This document shows positions 27,312 to 36,015 of a stretch of 64,000 nt of DNA, piece after piece. The notes under the pieces were generated by a model that searched no databases, was not told the origin of the DNA, and worked only from the letters and a program-made list of their open reading frames with translations. Position numbers and translations under genes: made by a program. The first letter of the stretch is position 1. Each line of letters starts with the position of its first letter. Source of the stretch: Defluviimonas sp. SAOS-178_SWC (lineage in GTDB: Bacteria > Pseudomonadota > Alphaproteobacteria > Rhodobacterales > Rhodobacteraceae); the NCBI RefSeq assembly GCF_039830135.1, contig NZ_CP156081.1, positions 2,838,001 through 2,902,000 of the forward strand, given 5' to 3'.

Positions 27312-27337
27312 AAAGGCCGCGCAACGGCGCGGCCTTT
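27312..27337 (-). terminator. Intrinsic terminator of rpmG
   Basis: An 11-bp perfect stem AAAGGCCGCGC / GCGCGGCCTTT with loop AACG lies 25 bases past the rpmG stop. On the minus strand the stem ends in TTTTCGTTTT, giving a U-rich tail. Confidence 0.88.
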
Positions 27338-27361
27338 GGATCCTTGCGGAAATGCCAGATC

Positions 27362-27529
27362 TTACTTGATCTTGCCTTCCTTGTATTCGACATGCTCGCG
27401 CTTGACCGGATCGTACTTCCGCACGACCATCTTCTCGGTCATGGTGCGGGCATTCTTCTTGGTCACATAGAAGTGCCCGGTGCCCGCCGTCGAGTTCAGA
27501 CGGATCTTGATCGTCGTCGGCTTCGCCAT
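27362..27529 (-). CDS. rpmG: 50S ribosomal protein L33
   Basis: This 55-residue gene starts [20 protein letters not shown] and ends [11 protein letters not shown]. It matches the standard zinc-free bacterial L33 length and sequence, including [14 protein letters not shown] lies 7 bases before the ATG. It stands alone with its own promoter upstream and terminator downstream. Confidence 0.97.
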   Translation of the reverse strand: MAKPTTIKIRLNSTAGTGHFYVTKKNARTMTEKMVVRKYDPVKREHVEYKEGKIK

Positions 27530-27585
27530 TGTCGTTCTCCACTAGCCGGACGACCCTGGCCGCCCGCGAAATCCTTGAAGCCCGC

Positions 27586-27613
27586 CTTTTACCGACGCGC
27601 CGGACGGAGTCAA
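27586..27613 (-). promoter_or_regulatory. Probable sigma-70-type promoter of rpmG
   Basis: On the minus strand TTGACT (27608-27613) and TAAAAG (27586-27591) are separated by 16 bases, about 57 bases before the rpmG ATG. The -35 is nearly consensus. The position and strand suit rpmG; transcription has not been observed. Confidence 0.6.
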
Positions 27614-27735
27614 CAGCCAAACCGACAGGACCGGAATCAATTTCCGCGCGGCGGCGGCCCCATCGGGTCGCCGCGGGGGAGGCGGGGGCACCTCACCATC
27701 CGGAAGGCGGTGCGCCCGCCCGACGCCCGTCAACA

Positions 27736-28434
27736 TCACGCGGTCGGGCGCCCCATGGCCTTGTGCAGGCGCGCCCGCGTCGCTGCATCGAGCCCGAGCG
27801 CGGCCGCGAGCTGGGCGAGGTAGGCCTCTTCCGCCGGCGTATCGACCCGGATCGCCATGAGCGAGGTCGCGTAGACCTGTTCGCGCATCGCCGTGCCGGC
27901 ATCCGTGGCAAGGGCCGCGAGGTCCCCGGGCTCGTCCAGAGCGGCCTGGACAAAAGCGATCTCCTCATCGCTGGCATCGTTGAGATGATCGAGAATCTTC
28001 GCCCGCTCCTCCGCGTCGATCTCGCCGTCGGCCTTGGCGGCCATGATCATGGCGCGGATCATCAGCTTGGCGTTCTCCTCGTTCATCGCCGAGGCGGGCG
28101 AGGCGCCGGAGATCGCCTCCATCATGTCGCCCATCATCTTGCCGCCGGCTGTGGCCGCCCCGGTCATCGAGGCGATGAGCCCGCCGAGGCCCGCCTCGGC
28201 CGCCTCCGACGCGCCCCCGAAGCGCTCGTACATCTCCCGCACCGTCTTCGCGCCACCCGGAAGGCCCATCTTCTCGGCCTGCTGGCCCCACTGGTCGACG
28301 GCGCCGCCCGGCTCCCCGGCCTTCTTCATCGCCTCCTTCACGCCGGTCATCCCGCCAGCATCCCTGTACTTGTCATACCCGCGCGCGGCGGCGAACCCGA
28401 TGGCCAGGGTGGCCAGTGTCTTGACGAAACTCAT
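27736..28434 (-). CDS. DUF533/TerB-like tellurite-resistance-fold protein
   Basis: This 232-residue protein begins MSFVKTLATLAIGFAAARGY with an N-terminal hydrophobic helix that may anchor it to the membrane. A glycine/methionine-rich middle follows, then a TerB-like helical domain from about residue 115 (NEENAKLMIRAMIMAAKADG, EIDAEERAKILDHL) with acidic metal-binding-type positions. The family resembles E. coli YebE; function is unknown, with a stress or metal-sensing role suggested by the TerB fold. Confidence 0.8.
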   Translation of the reverse strand: MSFVKTLATLAIGFAAARGYDKYRDAGGMTGVKEAMKKAGEPGGAVDQWGQQAEKMGLPGGAKTVREMYERFGGASEAAEAGLGGLIASMTGAATAGGKMMGDMMEAISGASPASAMNEENAKLMIRAMIMAAKADGEIDAEERAKILDHLNDASDEEIAFVQAALDEPGDLAALATDAGTAMREQVYATSLMAIRVDTPAEEAYLAQLAAALGLDAATRARLHKAMGRPTA

Positions 28435-28567
28435 GTCGGTTACTCCTTGACAGCCCAACCCATCATAACCCGGCTTCCGTGACGCGCACCCACCAATCTG
28501 CGGGGCGGCGAAACCGCGCATGATGGTCCAGCCATCGCAGCGGGACATTTAGCGTGGCCTTGGTGGA

Positions 28568-28979
28568 TAATCTGCGCGGAGGGCCTGTAAGCCGGATTCT
28601 GTCCACCCCGGACCGTGATCCGGGGCTGGATGACCATTCATCTCGCCCCGCCGTTGCCGACGGGATCAAGCTGCCAACCCGGGCCTCTCGGGCTGAAGCG
28701 TCCCTGCGGGCGGTCTCCGTTGCCGGACCGGCCCCCGCGCGAGGCCCCTATTTGGCATTGCTCCCGGTGGGGCTTGCCGTGCCGTCCCTGTCGCCAGGTC
28801 CGCGGTGGGCTCTTACTCCACCGTTTCACCCTTGCTGCCGCCGGAGCGGAAGCGGTTTCTTCTCTGTGGCGCTTTCCCTCGGGTTTCCCCGGCCGGGCGT
28901 TACCCGGCACCGTTGCTTCATGGAGTCCGGACTTTCCTCGAAGGGCGAACCCCTCGCGGTCATCCGGCCCTCCGCGCAA
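28568..28979 (-). ncRNA. rnpB: RNase P RNA, bacterial class A
   Basis: On the minus strand the conserved blocks appear in order: P1 5' arm TGCGCGGAGGGCC (near 28978), GAGGAAAGTCCGGACTCC, GGTAACGCCCGG, AGGGTGAAACGGTG with AAGAGCCCACCGC, GACAGAATCCGGCTTACAGG and the P1 3' arm GGCCCTCCGCGCA (ending 28573). Length is about 410 nt. This is the ribozyme that matures tRNA 5' ends. It follows ampD at 9 bases and its promoter lies inside ampD. Confidence 0.96.
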
Positions 28980-28984
28980 GCGAT

Positions 28985-29013
28985 GAGTTAGGTGTCCCGC
29001 TGGCCGCCGTCAA
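28985..29013 (-). promoter_or_regulatory. rnpB promoter embedded in the end of ampD
   Basis: On the minus strand TTGACG (29008-29013) and TAACTC (28985-28990) are exactly 17 bases apart, and the predicted transcription start falls at the first bases of the RNase P RNA. The -10 box contains the ampD TAA stop codon, and the -35 encodes its C-terminal Val-Asp. Promoter activity is inferred. Confidence 0.7.
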
Positions 29014-29662
29014 CCGGGAAGCGGCGGGAAAGCTCGGCGGCAAGCGCCCGGTCGGCCGCCGCCTCCGGCCCCGAGGCGCCCGGTCGGAACCGCAGTCGAA
29101 ACGCCGCGAGCCGGGCGTCGGGCGCGGCGTCGGGGTAACCGAGCGCACGGGCCGAGGCGGCGAAGTCCGTCTCTGGGTCGCCGTGCATGTCAGGCCAGAC
29201 CGAGAGCCCGCCAAGCGCCAGCCGCCGCCAGTCGAAACGCGGGCCCGGATCGCGCTTGCGTTCCGGCGCCATGTCGGAATGGCCGATGACCCGCTCGGGC
29301 GAGATCGCCCAGCGCGCCATGATACCGGGAAGTAGCGCTTCAAGCGCGGCCATCTGCGGCTCCGGGAACGGCGCGTCGCCGGGATTGGCAAGCTCGATCC
29401 CGATGGAATGGGAATTCACGTCCGTGATGGCGCCCCAGCCACCTGCCCCGGCATGCCAGGCGCGCGCCTCTTCCGGCACCAGTGCCTCGACCTCACCCGA
29501 TTCCGAGATCAGGTAGTGGGCCGAAACCTCCGCCTCGGGGTCGCAAAGGCGCGCCCGTGCCTCCGCGCATGTCGGCATCGCGGTATAGTGGATGACGATC
29601 AGGCTCGGACGCGCGCCATCGCGCCGCTCCCCGAAATTCGGCGAGAGCTGCGACGGGGCCAC
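28988..29662 (-). CDS. ampD: N-acetylmuramoyl-L-alanine amidase (AmpD/amidase_2)
   Basis: This 224-residue zinc amidase probably cleaves anhydro-muropeptides in peptidoglycan recycling. Zinc-site motifs are LIVIHYTAM with the first histidine near residue 25, HAGAGGWGAITDVNSHSIGI, and VIGHSDMAPERKRDPGPRFD with the C-terminal histidine and aspartate. No signal peptide is seen, so it is cytosolic. The start is GTG at 29662, 4 bases after the preceding lipoprotein stop. Confidence 0.9.
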   Translation of the reverse strand: MAPSQLSPNFGERRDGARPSLIVIHYTAMPTCAEARARLCDPEAEVSAHYLISESGEVEALVPEEARAWHAGAGGWGAITDVNSHSIGIELANPGDAPFPEPQMAALEALLPGIMARWAISPERVIGHSDMAPERKRDPGPRFDWRRLALGGLSVWPDMHGDPETDFAASARALGYPDAAPDARLAAFRLRFRPGASGPEAAADRALAAELSRRFPVDGGQRDT

Positions 29663-29666
29663 GGCC

Positions 29667-30461
29667 CTAGCCGCGCGCCTTCTGGAACGGGGTCGGATCC
29701 CAGTAGCAGGCGAAGCCGTCGCCGTCCGGGTCGAGGTTCTTCGGATCGCGCTTCGGCCCGCCCGACTTCAGGAACGCCTGCTGCGCGGCCTCGGGTGTGG
29801 CGTAGCGGGCGCAGGCCTTCTGCGAATTCGACAGCGAGATCTTGGAGCGCGGATAGACCGCCTCACCGATCCGGTTGGGCGCGCTCAGCGCGTACTGGAC
29901 CAGATCGACGGCCCCGCTCGACTCGTCGGTGCGCTGCGGCAGTTCGGTCGGCTGGACCTGCTGATATTGCGCCCGGTTCTGGGCGATGCGGGCCTTGTCG
30001 GATTCGATCGTCTCGCGCGAGGCGACGGCGCTGAAATCCTGCTCGTCCGAGATGCCGGTATGGTTGACCGGAGCGGCCGGGGCATCGGTCGCCGACGGCG
30101 GGTAGTAGGCCGTGCCTTCGGTTACTTGAGGATTCGCCGGCGGGATGTTCGCAGGCAAGGTTCCCGTCGTGCCGAACTGCCCGGACCCGATCCCGGCCTG
30201 GGCGAGGTCCGACGCCGTCGGGGCGCCGTACGCGGAGTCCGTGGGCGCCGCGGCCGTTGCCGGGAACGGCACGACCGGATTCTGCACCGGCGCCTGCACG
30301 ACCTGAGAGGGGGCGGCGATGCGCGCTTGCGCTTCTGCATAGCGGCGCGCCTGATAGTCGGAATAGCTCTCGAACCCGACACCGCCGACGCGGCTGTCCG
30401 GTATCGGCGGCTGACAGCCGGCCACAAGAAGAAGCGCCAGTCCTGGCAACAGAAGTCGCAT
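29667..30461 (-). CDS. Lipoprotein with Excalibur-like C-terminal motif
   Basis: This 264-residue protein starts MRLLLPGLALLLVAGCQPPI with a lipobox (LVAGC, lipidated Cys16). A long Pro/Ala/Gln-rich, probably disordered middle follows. The last 50 residues contain KACARYATPEAAQQAFLKSG and a DPDGDGFACYWDPTPF segment, which resembles the Excalibur calcium-binding DxDxDG motif with its two conserved cysteines. An envelope location is likely; function is unknown. It lies between gatA and ampD in the same run. Confidence 0.75.
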   Translation of the reverse strand: MRLLLPGLALLLVAGCQPPIPDSRVGGVGFESYSDYQARRYAEAQARIAAPSQVVQAPVQNPVVPFPATAAAPTDSAYGAPTASDLAQAGIGSGQFGTTGTLPANIPPANPQVTEGTAYYPPSATDAPAAPVNHTGISDEQDFSAVASRETIESDKARIAQNRAQYQQVQPTELPQRTDESSGAVDLVQYALSAPNRIGEAVYPRSKISLSNSQKACARYATPEAAQQAFLKSGGPKRDPKNLDPDGDGFACYWDPTPFQKARG

Positions 30462-30496
30462 CGCGATGTCCCCGATCCCCATTCTGAACGGGCCCA

Positions 30497-31984
30497 TTAC
30501 CACCATTTCGACGGCTTGGAAACAAATCCTGCCGCGCGTTCCAGCACATAGGCGTGATTCAGCAGATCGCCTTCCTCCCACGGCCGACCGATAAGCTGAA
30601 GCCCCAGGGGCAGCCCCTGACGGTCAAGCCCGGCCGGAACCGCGACACCCGGAAGACCGGCGAGGTTGACCGTCACGGTGAAGACGTCGTTGAGATACAT
30701 GGCAATCGGATCGGCATTCGCCATCTCGCCCAGCCCGAAGGCGGCGGACGGGGTTGCGGGCGTCAGGATCGCGTCGATGCCGTCCGCGAAGACGTCCTCG
30801 AAGTCCTTCTTGATCAGGGCGCGGATCTTGCGGGCACGGTTGTAATAGGCGTCGTAGAACCCGGCGCTGAGCACATAGGTGCCGATCATCACCCGGCGCT
30901 GGACCTCGTGGCCGAAGCCCTCGGCGCGGGTCTTTTCGTACATCTCGGTGATGCCGTCGCCTTGCCCGAGTTTCGCCCGGTGGCCATAGCGCACCCCGTC
31001 ATAGCGCGCGAGATTCGACGACGCCTCGGCCGGCGCCACGACGTAATAGGCGGGCAACGCGTATTTCGTGTGCGGAAGCGAGATGTCCTCGATCTCGGCG
31101 CCCGCGTCCTTCAGCATCGCGGTGCCGTCGGCCCAAAGCTTTTCAATCTCGTCCGGCATCCCGTCCATGCGGTATTCGCGCGGGATGCCGATCTTCTTGC
31201 CGCGAATGTCACCGGTCAGCGCCGCTTCGAAATCCGGCACCGGGATGTCGGCGCTGGTGGAATCCTTCGGATCGTGCCCGCACATCGCGCCCAGCATGAT
31301 CGCCGCGTCGCGCACGTCCTTGGTCATCGGCCCGGCCTGATCGAGGGAGGAGGCGAAGGCCACGATCCCCCAGCGCGAGCAGCGCCCATAGGTCGGCTTG
31401 ATCCCGGTGATGCCGGTGAAAGCGGCGGGCTGGCGGATCGACCCGCCGGTATCGGTGCCGGTCGCCGCGAGGCAGAGATCCGCCGCGACCGCTGCCGCCG
31501 ATCCGCCGGACGATCCGCCGGGCGTGAGCGGGGCTTCGTCATTGCCGCGCCGCCAGGGGTTGACGACATTGCCGTAGCACGAGGTCTCGTTCGACGAGCC
31601 CATGGCGAACTCGTCCATGTTGAGCTTGCCGAGCATGACCGCCCCGGCATCGGCCAGTTGCTGGCTGACGGTGGATTCGTATTCGGGCCGGAAGTTCTTC
31701 AGGATGTTCGACGCCGCCTGCGAAGGCACGCCCCGGGTGCAGAAGAGGTCCTTGATCCCGACCGGGATGCCGCACATCGACGGCGCCTCGCCCGCCTTCA
31801 GCCGCTTGTCGGCCGCCAGCGCACGTTCATGGGCGATCTCGGGTGTCTTGTGGACGAAGGCGTTCAGGACATCCGCCGCCTCGATGGCCGACAGGCAGGC
31901 CTCGGTCAGCTCGGCAGACGTCACCTCGCCCTTGCGGAGCGCGTCACGCGCGGCGGCGATCGTCAGTTTGTTCAGTTCAGTCAT
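30497..31984 (-). CDS. gatA: Glutamyl-tRNA(Gln)/aspartyl-tRNA(Asn) amidotransferase subunit A
   Basis: This 495-residue amidase subunit releases ammonia from glutamine and channels it to GatB for transamidation of misacylated tRNA. The Ser-Ser-Lys catalytic elements are present: the lysine in [14 protein letters not shown] and the serines in [18 protein letters not shown]. Its start overlaps gatC by 4 bases; gatB is not in the adjacent sequence, as is common in this group. Confidence 0.96.
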   Translation of the reverse strand: MTELNKLTIAAARDALRKGEVTSAELTEACLSAIEAADVLNAFVHKTPEIAHERALAADKRLKAGEAPSMCGIPVGIKDLFCTRGVPSQAASNILKNFRPEYESTVSQQLADAGAVMLGKLNMDEFAMGSSNETSCYGNVVNPWRRGNDEAPLTPGGSSGGSAAAVAADLCLAATGTDTGGSIRQPAAFTGITGIKPTYGRCSRWGIVAFASSLDQAGPMTKDVRDAAIMLGAMCGHDPKDSTSADIPVPDFEAALTGDIRGKKIGIPREYRMDGMPDEIEKLWADGTAMLKDAGAEIEDISLPHTKYALPAYYVVAPAEASSNLARYDGVRYGHRAKLGQGDGITEMYEKTRAEGFGHEVQRRVMIGTYVLSAGFYDAYYNRARKIRALIKKDFEDVFADGIDAILTPATPSAAFGLGEMANADPIAMYLNDVFTVTVNLAGLPGVAVPAGLDRQGLPLGLQLIGRPWEEGDLLNHAYVLERAAGFVSKPSKWW

Positions 31985-32268
31985 TCGACCACCTTCGGAA
32001 CCGCGAAGAACCCTTCCCGCGCGTCGGGCGCGTTCGACAGGATCTGTTTCTGGATATTGCCGTCCGTCACGACGTCCTGCCGGCGCTTCAGCCGCATCGG
32101 CGTGACCGAGGTCATCGGCTCCACGCCGTCCACGTCCACCTCGTTTAACTGCTCCATGAATGCGAGCACGGCGGAGAGTTCGCCGGCCAGCGCCGGCAGG
32201 TCCTCTTCCTTCACGGCGATCCGCGCCAGATGCGCGACCTTCCGCGCGGTGTCGGTATCGATGGACAT
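31981..32268 (-). CDS. gatC: Amidotransferase subunit C
   Basis: This 95-residue GatC begins [20 protein letters not shown] and includes [20 protein letters not shown] and FAVPKVVE, all typical. It wraps and stabilises the GatA-GatB interface. It is first of the gatC-gatA pair with an ATGA overlap. Confidence 0.95.
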   Translation of the reverse strand: MSIDTDTARKVAHLARIAVKEEDLPALAGELSAVLAFMEQLNEVDVDGVEPMTSVTPMRLKRRQDVVTDGNIQKQILSNAPDAREGFFAVPKVVE

Positions 32269-32474
32269 GGCTCTACCCGTTATCGCGATTTCCCGCCCCG
32301 TTTAACTTCGCCGGGCCTGGCCTGCAAGCCGGTCCCATGCCCCAGCCCGCAGCAGACGCGCAACGGAATCCACCGCGCGGCGCGCACCCCTGCCGCAGCC
32401 GTTCGCTTCCCGGTTGCCTCGACCCTGCCGCCGATCTAGCCTGTTTTCCTGCCCGGCAACCATCGGAGGACCCC

Positions 32475-33167
32475 ATGAAGATCACCTGGCTCGGCCATTC
32501 CGGCTTTCGCATCGAGATCGAGGGCGCGGTGCTCCTTGTCGATCCCTGGCTGACCGGCAATCCGATGTTCCCCGCCGAACGCCGCGCCGAAGCCGTCGCC
32601 GGCGCCACCCATATCCTGATCACGCACGGGCACGGCGACCATACCGGCGACGCCGTCGGGATCGCCAGGGACGCGAATATCCCGGTCGTCGGAATCTATG
32701 ACCTCGTCAGCCATTGGGAGGCCGCCGAGGGCATCACGGGCATCGGCTTCAACAAGGGCGGCACCGTCGATCTCGGCGGCGCGGCGGTGACGATGGTCAA
32801 CGCCTGCCACTCCTCCTCGATGGCGGGCAAGACCGGGCCGATCTATCTCGGCCACGAGGCGGGCTTCATGATCACCGGCGAAGGCCACACGATCTATCTG
32901 ACGGGCGACACCGCGATCATGGCCGATATGGGCTGGATGGGCGAATATTTCGCCCCCGACATCGGCATCCTCTGCGCCGGCGGGCATTTCACGATGGACA
33001 TGAAGCAGGCGGCCTGGGCGGCGAAGAAGTTCTTCGATTTCAAGACCGTGATCCCGTGCCACTACCGGACCTTCCCGCTCCTCGCGCAGTCGGCGGACGA
33101 GTTGCAGGCGGGCCTGCCAGGCGTTCGCGTGATCGAGCCCGAGGTCCTCGAACCGATCACGATCTGA
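32475..33167 (+). CDS. UPF0173-type metal-dependent hydrolase
   Basis: This 230-residue metallo-beta-lactamase-fold protein starts MKITWLGHSGFRIEIEGAVL and has the HGHGDHTGDAVGIA metal motif near residue 55, followed by NACHSSS and YLTGDTAIMADM. The UPF0173 family lacks an established substrate. GGAGGA precedes ATG 32475; the open frame further upstream is not coding. Confidence 0.9.
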   Translation: MKITWLGHSGFRIEIEGAVLLVDPWLTGNPMFPAERRAEAVAGATHILITHGHGDHTGDAVGIARDANIPVVGIYDLVSHWEAAEGITGIGFNKGGTVDLGGAAVTMVNACHSSSMAGKTGPIYLGHEAGFMITGEGHTIYLTGDTAIMADMGWMGEYFAPDIGILCAGGHFTMDMKQAAWAAKKFFDFKTVIPCHYRTFPLLAQSADELQAGLPGVRVIEPEVLEPITI

Positions 33168-33184
33168 CCTCCGCGCCGGCGTTC

Positions 33185-33204
33185 GGGCAGGGTTTCCCCT
33201 GCCC
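33185..33204. terminator. Bidirectional terminator-like hairpin
   Basis: GGGCAGGG / CCCTGCCC with a 4-base loop lies between the convergent UPF0173 and DUF1127-like genes, 18 bases past one stop and 9 past the other. It probably serves both. Confidence 0.7.
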
Positions 33205-33212
33205 GCCCGGGC

Positions 33213-33434
33213 TTACAGATCCCAGTATTTCCGGCTCTCCGGCCGCGGCACAAGGCCGATATCCCGGCGGATGCGGTCAGAGAGGTCGGCGTCGTACCGC
33301 CGGGGCGGCGGACGCCGCCGGGCGATCAGCGCCGCAAGGGCCAATGCCACGCGGACAAGCCCATGCTCGGCCACGAGCGCCTGCAGGGCGATCGCGGGTT
33401 GCGGGATTTCGGGACTCACTTGTGCATTCATCAT
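33213..33434 (-). CDS. DUF1127-like small protein
   Basis: This 73-residue protein has a hydrophobic helix in the first half (LVRVALALAALIARR), then a basic stretch and YDADLSDRIRRDIGLVPRPE ending RKYWDL. The LSDxxxRDIGL block matches the C-terminal part of the DUF1127 core, as in the 67-residue protein at 26043. Two adjacent ATGs exist at 33434 and 33431; neither has a strong ribosome site. Function is unknown. Confidence 0.7.
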   Translation of the reverse strand: MMNAQVSPEIPQPAIALQALVAEHGLVRVALALAALIARRRPPPRRYDADLSDRIRRDIGLVPRPESRKYWDL

Positions 33435-33590
33435 CTCACACAGCCGGCCGCCTATTCGGCGCGCAGGCTCCTCATGGTCGAATTGGGGACGGGGCTCCAA
33501 AGACCGGAAGACACTTTTCCCGGCATCTGGAAACGGCGGTTGGGGTGGTCTGGGTGGAAGGGGCCCGGCGCTATCGCGGCCGGGTCGGGA

Positions 33591-33686
33591 TCAGCAGTTG
33601 ATGCCGGTGCCCGTGCCGCGCCATGCGGTCAGTCCTTCGATGACGCCAACACCACGGCGGAGTACGACGAGATCATATCTGTTCAT
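33591..33686 (-). CDS. Candidate 31-residue microprotein
   Basis: The frame begins MNRYDLVVLRRG and ends TGTGINC before TGA. AAGGAGG lies 6 bases before the ATG, the best ribosome site in the neighbourhood. The peptide is basic, has one tryptophan and a C-terminal cysteine, and lacks a membrane helix or signal. I do not recognise it. It could be a leader peptide for the DUF1127-like gene 157 bases downstream, or a free microprotein. A small hairpin (33564-33584, CCCGGC/GCCGGG) follows its stop. Confidence 0.55.
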   Translation of the reverse strand: MNRYDLVVLRRGVGVIEGLTAWRGTGTGINC

Positions 33687-33741
33687 CTGACGCCTCCTTC
33701 TTCTGGTGCTGCGACGGGCGAAACATACACCGGAATGCGCT

Positions 33742-33806
33742 GGTACAAAGCACTAGATTGTACCCATCGCTCAGAGCGGATTGTACGTGTCGCAAGGGAC
33801 ACAATC
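33742..33806. promoter_or_regulatory. Inverted repeats upstream of the microprotein gene
   Basis: GGTACAA (33742-33748) and TTGTACC (33758-33764) form a perfect dyad with 9-base spacing. A second dyad, GATTGT (33779-33784) with ACAATC (33801-33806), follows. GTACAATC occurs twice on the minus strand, 23 bases apart. The block lies between tadA and the microprotein start, 55 bases from the latter; a regulator-binding and promoter region is likely. Confidence 0.5.
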
Positions 33807-33891
33807 GGGGTGATGATCGAAGAGCCAAGGCGGCGGACTTGTCCGGGATTTTACCGTCAGCCGGTCGGGTGCGGCACGGGCCCGGCGCGGT

Positions 33892-34347
33892 TTACCCCCG
33901 CCGGTCGCGAAAGAACGCGGCAAGCAGCTCCGCCGATTCCCGCGCGCCGATCCCGTCATAGACCTCCGGAACGTGATGGCATTGCGGATGGGAAAACACC
34001 CGCGCGCCATGCGCAACCCCACCGGATTTCGGATCCTCGGCGCCGTAATAAAGGCGACCGATCCGCGCGAAGGAGATCGCCGCAGCGCACATCGGGCAGG
34101 GTTCGAGCGTGACATAGAGATCATGGCCCGGCAGCCGCTCTGACCCCGCAGTCCCGCACGCGGCCCGCAAGGCGAGGATCTCGGCATGCGCGGTCGGATC
34201 GTTGAGCTCCCGCGTCCGGTTGCCGGCCCGGGCGACGATACCGCCATCCGGCGCCACGACGACCGCGCCCACCGGCACCTCGCCCCGCTTCCCCGCCGCC
34301 CGCGCCTCTTCCAGCGCCAGAGCCATATGGCTTTGAAATCCGCTCAT
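33892..34347 (-). CDS. tadA: tRNA-specific adenosine deaminase
   Basis: This 151-residue enzyme converts the wobble adenosine of tRNA-Arg(ACG) to inosine. The zinc site is complete: HAEILAL (His and catalytic Glu) and LEPCPMCAAAISFARI (two Cys). The start MSGFQSHMALALEEA at 34347 fits family length; the upstream open frame is not coding. Confidence 0.93.
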   Translation of the reverse strand: MSGFQSHMALALEEARAAGKRGEVPVGAVVVAPDGGIVARAGNRTRELNDPTAHAEILALRAACGTAGSERLPGHDLYVTLEPCPMCAAAISFARIGRLYYGAEDPKSGGVAHGARVFSHPQCHHVPEVYDGIGARESAELLAAFFRDRRG

Positions 34348-34445
34348 GCCTCCTGATGCCCCGGCCCGCGCCCGCACGCAAGCGCTTCCCCCCCGGCGCG
34401 TTTGACGGTATGAGCCTCGCTTCAGATCAGTCCCGGGGGCCGAAG

Positions 34446-35885
34446 ATGGCGGAAGAGAAGACAGGCGGCGACCGCATCGCCAAGGTGATGGCCCGCGCGG
34501 GCGTCGCCTCGCGCCGCGACGCCGAGAAGATGATCGTAGAGGGCCGGGTGGCGGTGAACGGCGTGACGGTGAAAAGCCCCGCTCTCGACGTCCTGCCGTC
34601 CGACAAGGTGACGCTGGACGGCAAGCCCATCGACGCCCCGCAGCCGGCGCGGCTCTGGCTTTACTACAAGCCCCTCGGCCTCGTGACCTCGGCCAAGGAC
34701 GAAAAGGGCCGCCAGACCGTCTTCGACACCATGCCCGCCGACATGCCGCGGGTGATGAGCGTCGGCCGGCTCGACCTCAATTCCGAAGGGCTGCTTCTTC
34801 TGACCAATGACGGCGCGCTGAAGCGGCGGCTGGAACTGCCGTCGACCGGCTGGCTCAGGAAGTACCGGGTCCGGGTCAACGGCCGCCCGAACGACGCGAC
34901 CTTCGACCCCCTGCGGCGCGGCGTGATCATCGAGGGCGAGGAGTTCCAGCCGATGGAGGTCACGCTCGATGTGCAGAAGGGCGCCAACGCCTGGCTGACG
35001 GTCGGGCTGCGCGAGGGCAAGAACCGCGAGGTCCGCCGGGCGATGGCCGAGGTCGGGCTGATCGTGAACCGGCTGATCCGGGTCAGCTACGGCCCCTTCC
35101 GGCTCAACACGATGAAACCGGGCGACGTGGTCGAGGTGAAGCAGAAGGTGCTGCGCGACCAGCTTGGCGACCGTCCCGCGCAGGACGATGACAAACCGGC
35201 GGCCCGCCGCGACGGGGATCGCAAGCCGCGCATGACGCGCGACGGCAAGCCCGCCAAACCGCGCGCCCCGCGCGAGGGCTCCGACGCACCACGCGACCGC
35301 AAGGCGTTCAAACCGCGCGGGGACCGCCCGACGGACGACCGCAAGCCCCGGGAGGGCGGCAAGCCGTTCCGACCGCGCGCGGCAGCGGCTGCCGGCGGGC
35401 CCGGCGACCGGACGGAAAGCGACCGGCCACGCAAGGCGCGCCCCCCGCGCGACGGCGATCGCCCGTTCAAACCCCGCCAGGTTCGGGACGGCGATGCACC
35501 TGCGCAAGAGAGGGGCGAACGCCCCTTCAAGCCGCGTCCCCCACGCGACGGTGACTCGCTAACCGGCAACCGGCCTTACAAACAGCGGTCTCCACGCGGC
35601 GACGACGCGCCGGCGCGCGGCAAGGGCGACAGGCCCTACAAGGCCCGGCCGCCGCGTGAGGACGCCACCGCGCCGCGCGGCGAGCGCCCGCAAAAGCCGC
35701 GTCCCCCGCGCGACGGTGACGCGGGGCGGCAGGACCGGGGCGGGCCGCGGGGCAAGGGCGGCTCTGGCGGCAAGCCCTTCGCAGGCAAGCCGTCGCCATC
35801 CAGATCCGGCCCCGGCGGCCCGCGCAAGGGCGGCGACCGTCCATCCGGCGGTCCGCGCCGGGGTGGACCCGGCCCGAAGAAGTGA
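34446..35885 (+). CDS. rluB: RluB-type rRNA pseudouridine synthase with long basic repeat tail
   Basis: The first 250 residues form an RsuA/RluB enzyme: an S4 domain (DRIAKVMARAGVASRRDAEK), the catalytic block VGRLDLNSEGLLLLTNDG with the active aspartate, and LREGKNREVRRAMAEVGLIV. The remaining roughly 230 residues are a low-complexity Arg/Lys/Pro/Asp/Gly tail built from variants of DRPFKPRPPRDGD. The expected product modifies 23S rRNA near position 2605. The tail is probably disordered and RNA-binding. ATG 34446 is preferred; ATG 34410 is also in frame. Confidence 0.88.
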   Translation: MAEEKTGGDRIAKVMARAGVASRRDAEKMIVEGRVAVNGVTVKSPALDVLPSDKVTLDGKPIDAPQPARLWLYYKPLGLVTSAKDEKGRQTVFDTMPADMPRVMSVGRLDLNSEGLLLLTNDGALKRRLELPSTGWLRKYRVRVNGRPNDATFDPLRRGVIIEGEEFQPMEVTLDVQKGANAWLTVGLREGKNREVRRAMAEVGLIVNRLIRVSYGPFRLNTMKPGDVVEVKQKVLRDQLGDRPAQDDDKPAARRDGDRKPRMTRDGKPAKPRAPREGSDAPRDRKAFKPRGDRPTDDRKPREGGKPFRPRAAAAAGGPGDRTESDRPRKARPPRDGDRPFKPRQVRDGDAPAQERGERPFKPRPPRDGDSLTGNRPYKQRSPRGDDAPARGKGDRPYKARPPREDATAPRGERPQKPRPPRDGDAGRQDRGGPRGKGGSGGKPFAGKPSPSRSGPGGPRKGGDRPSGGPRRGGPGPKK

Positions 35886-36015
35886 CCGCGGAACCGGCGC
35901 CTCACGTCGCGTAAACCGCGAAATCCCGCCGTTCGACGGGAGGATGCCCCCTCTCGGGGCTTGGCCATTCCCGCGCGCCGTGCCAGTCTGCGGATCGTGG
36001 CCGTAGGGGGTACGG

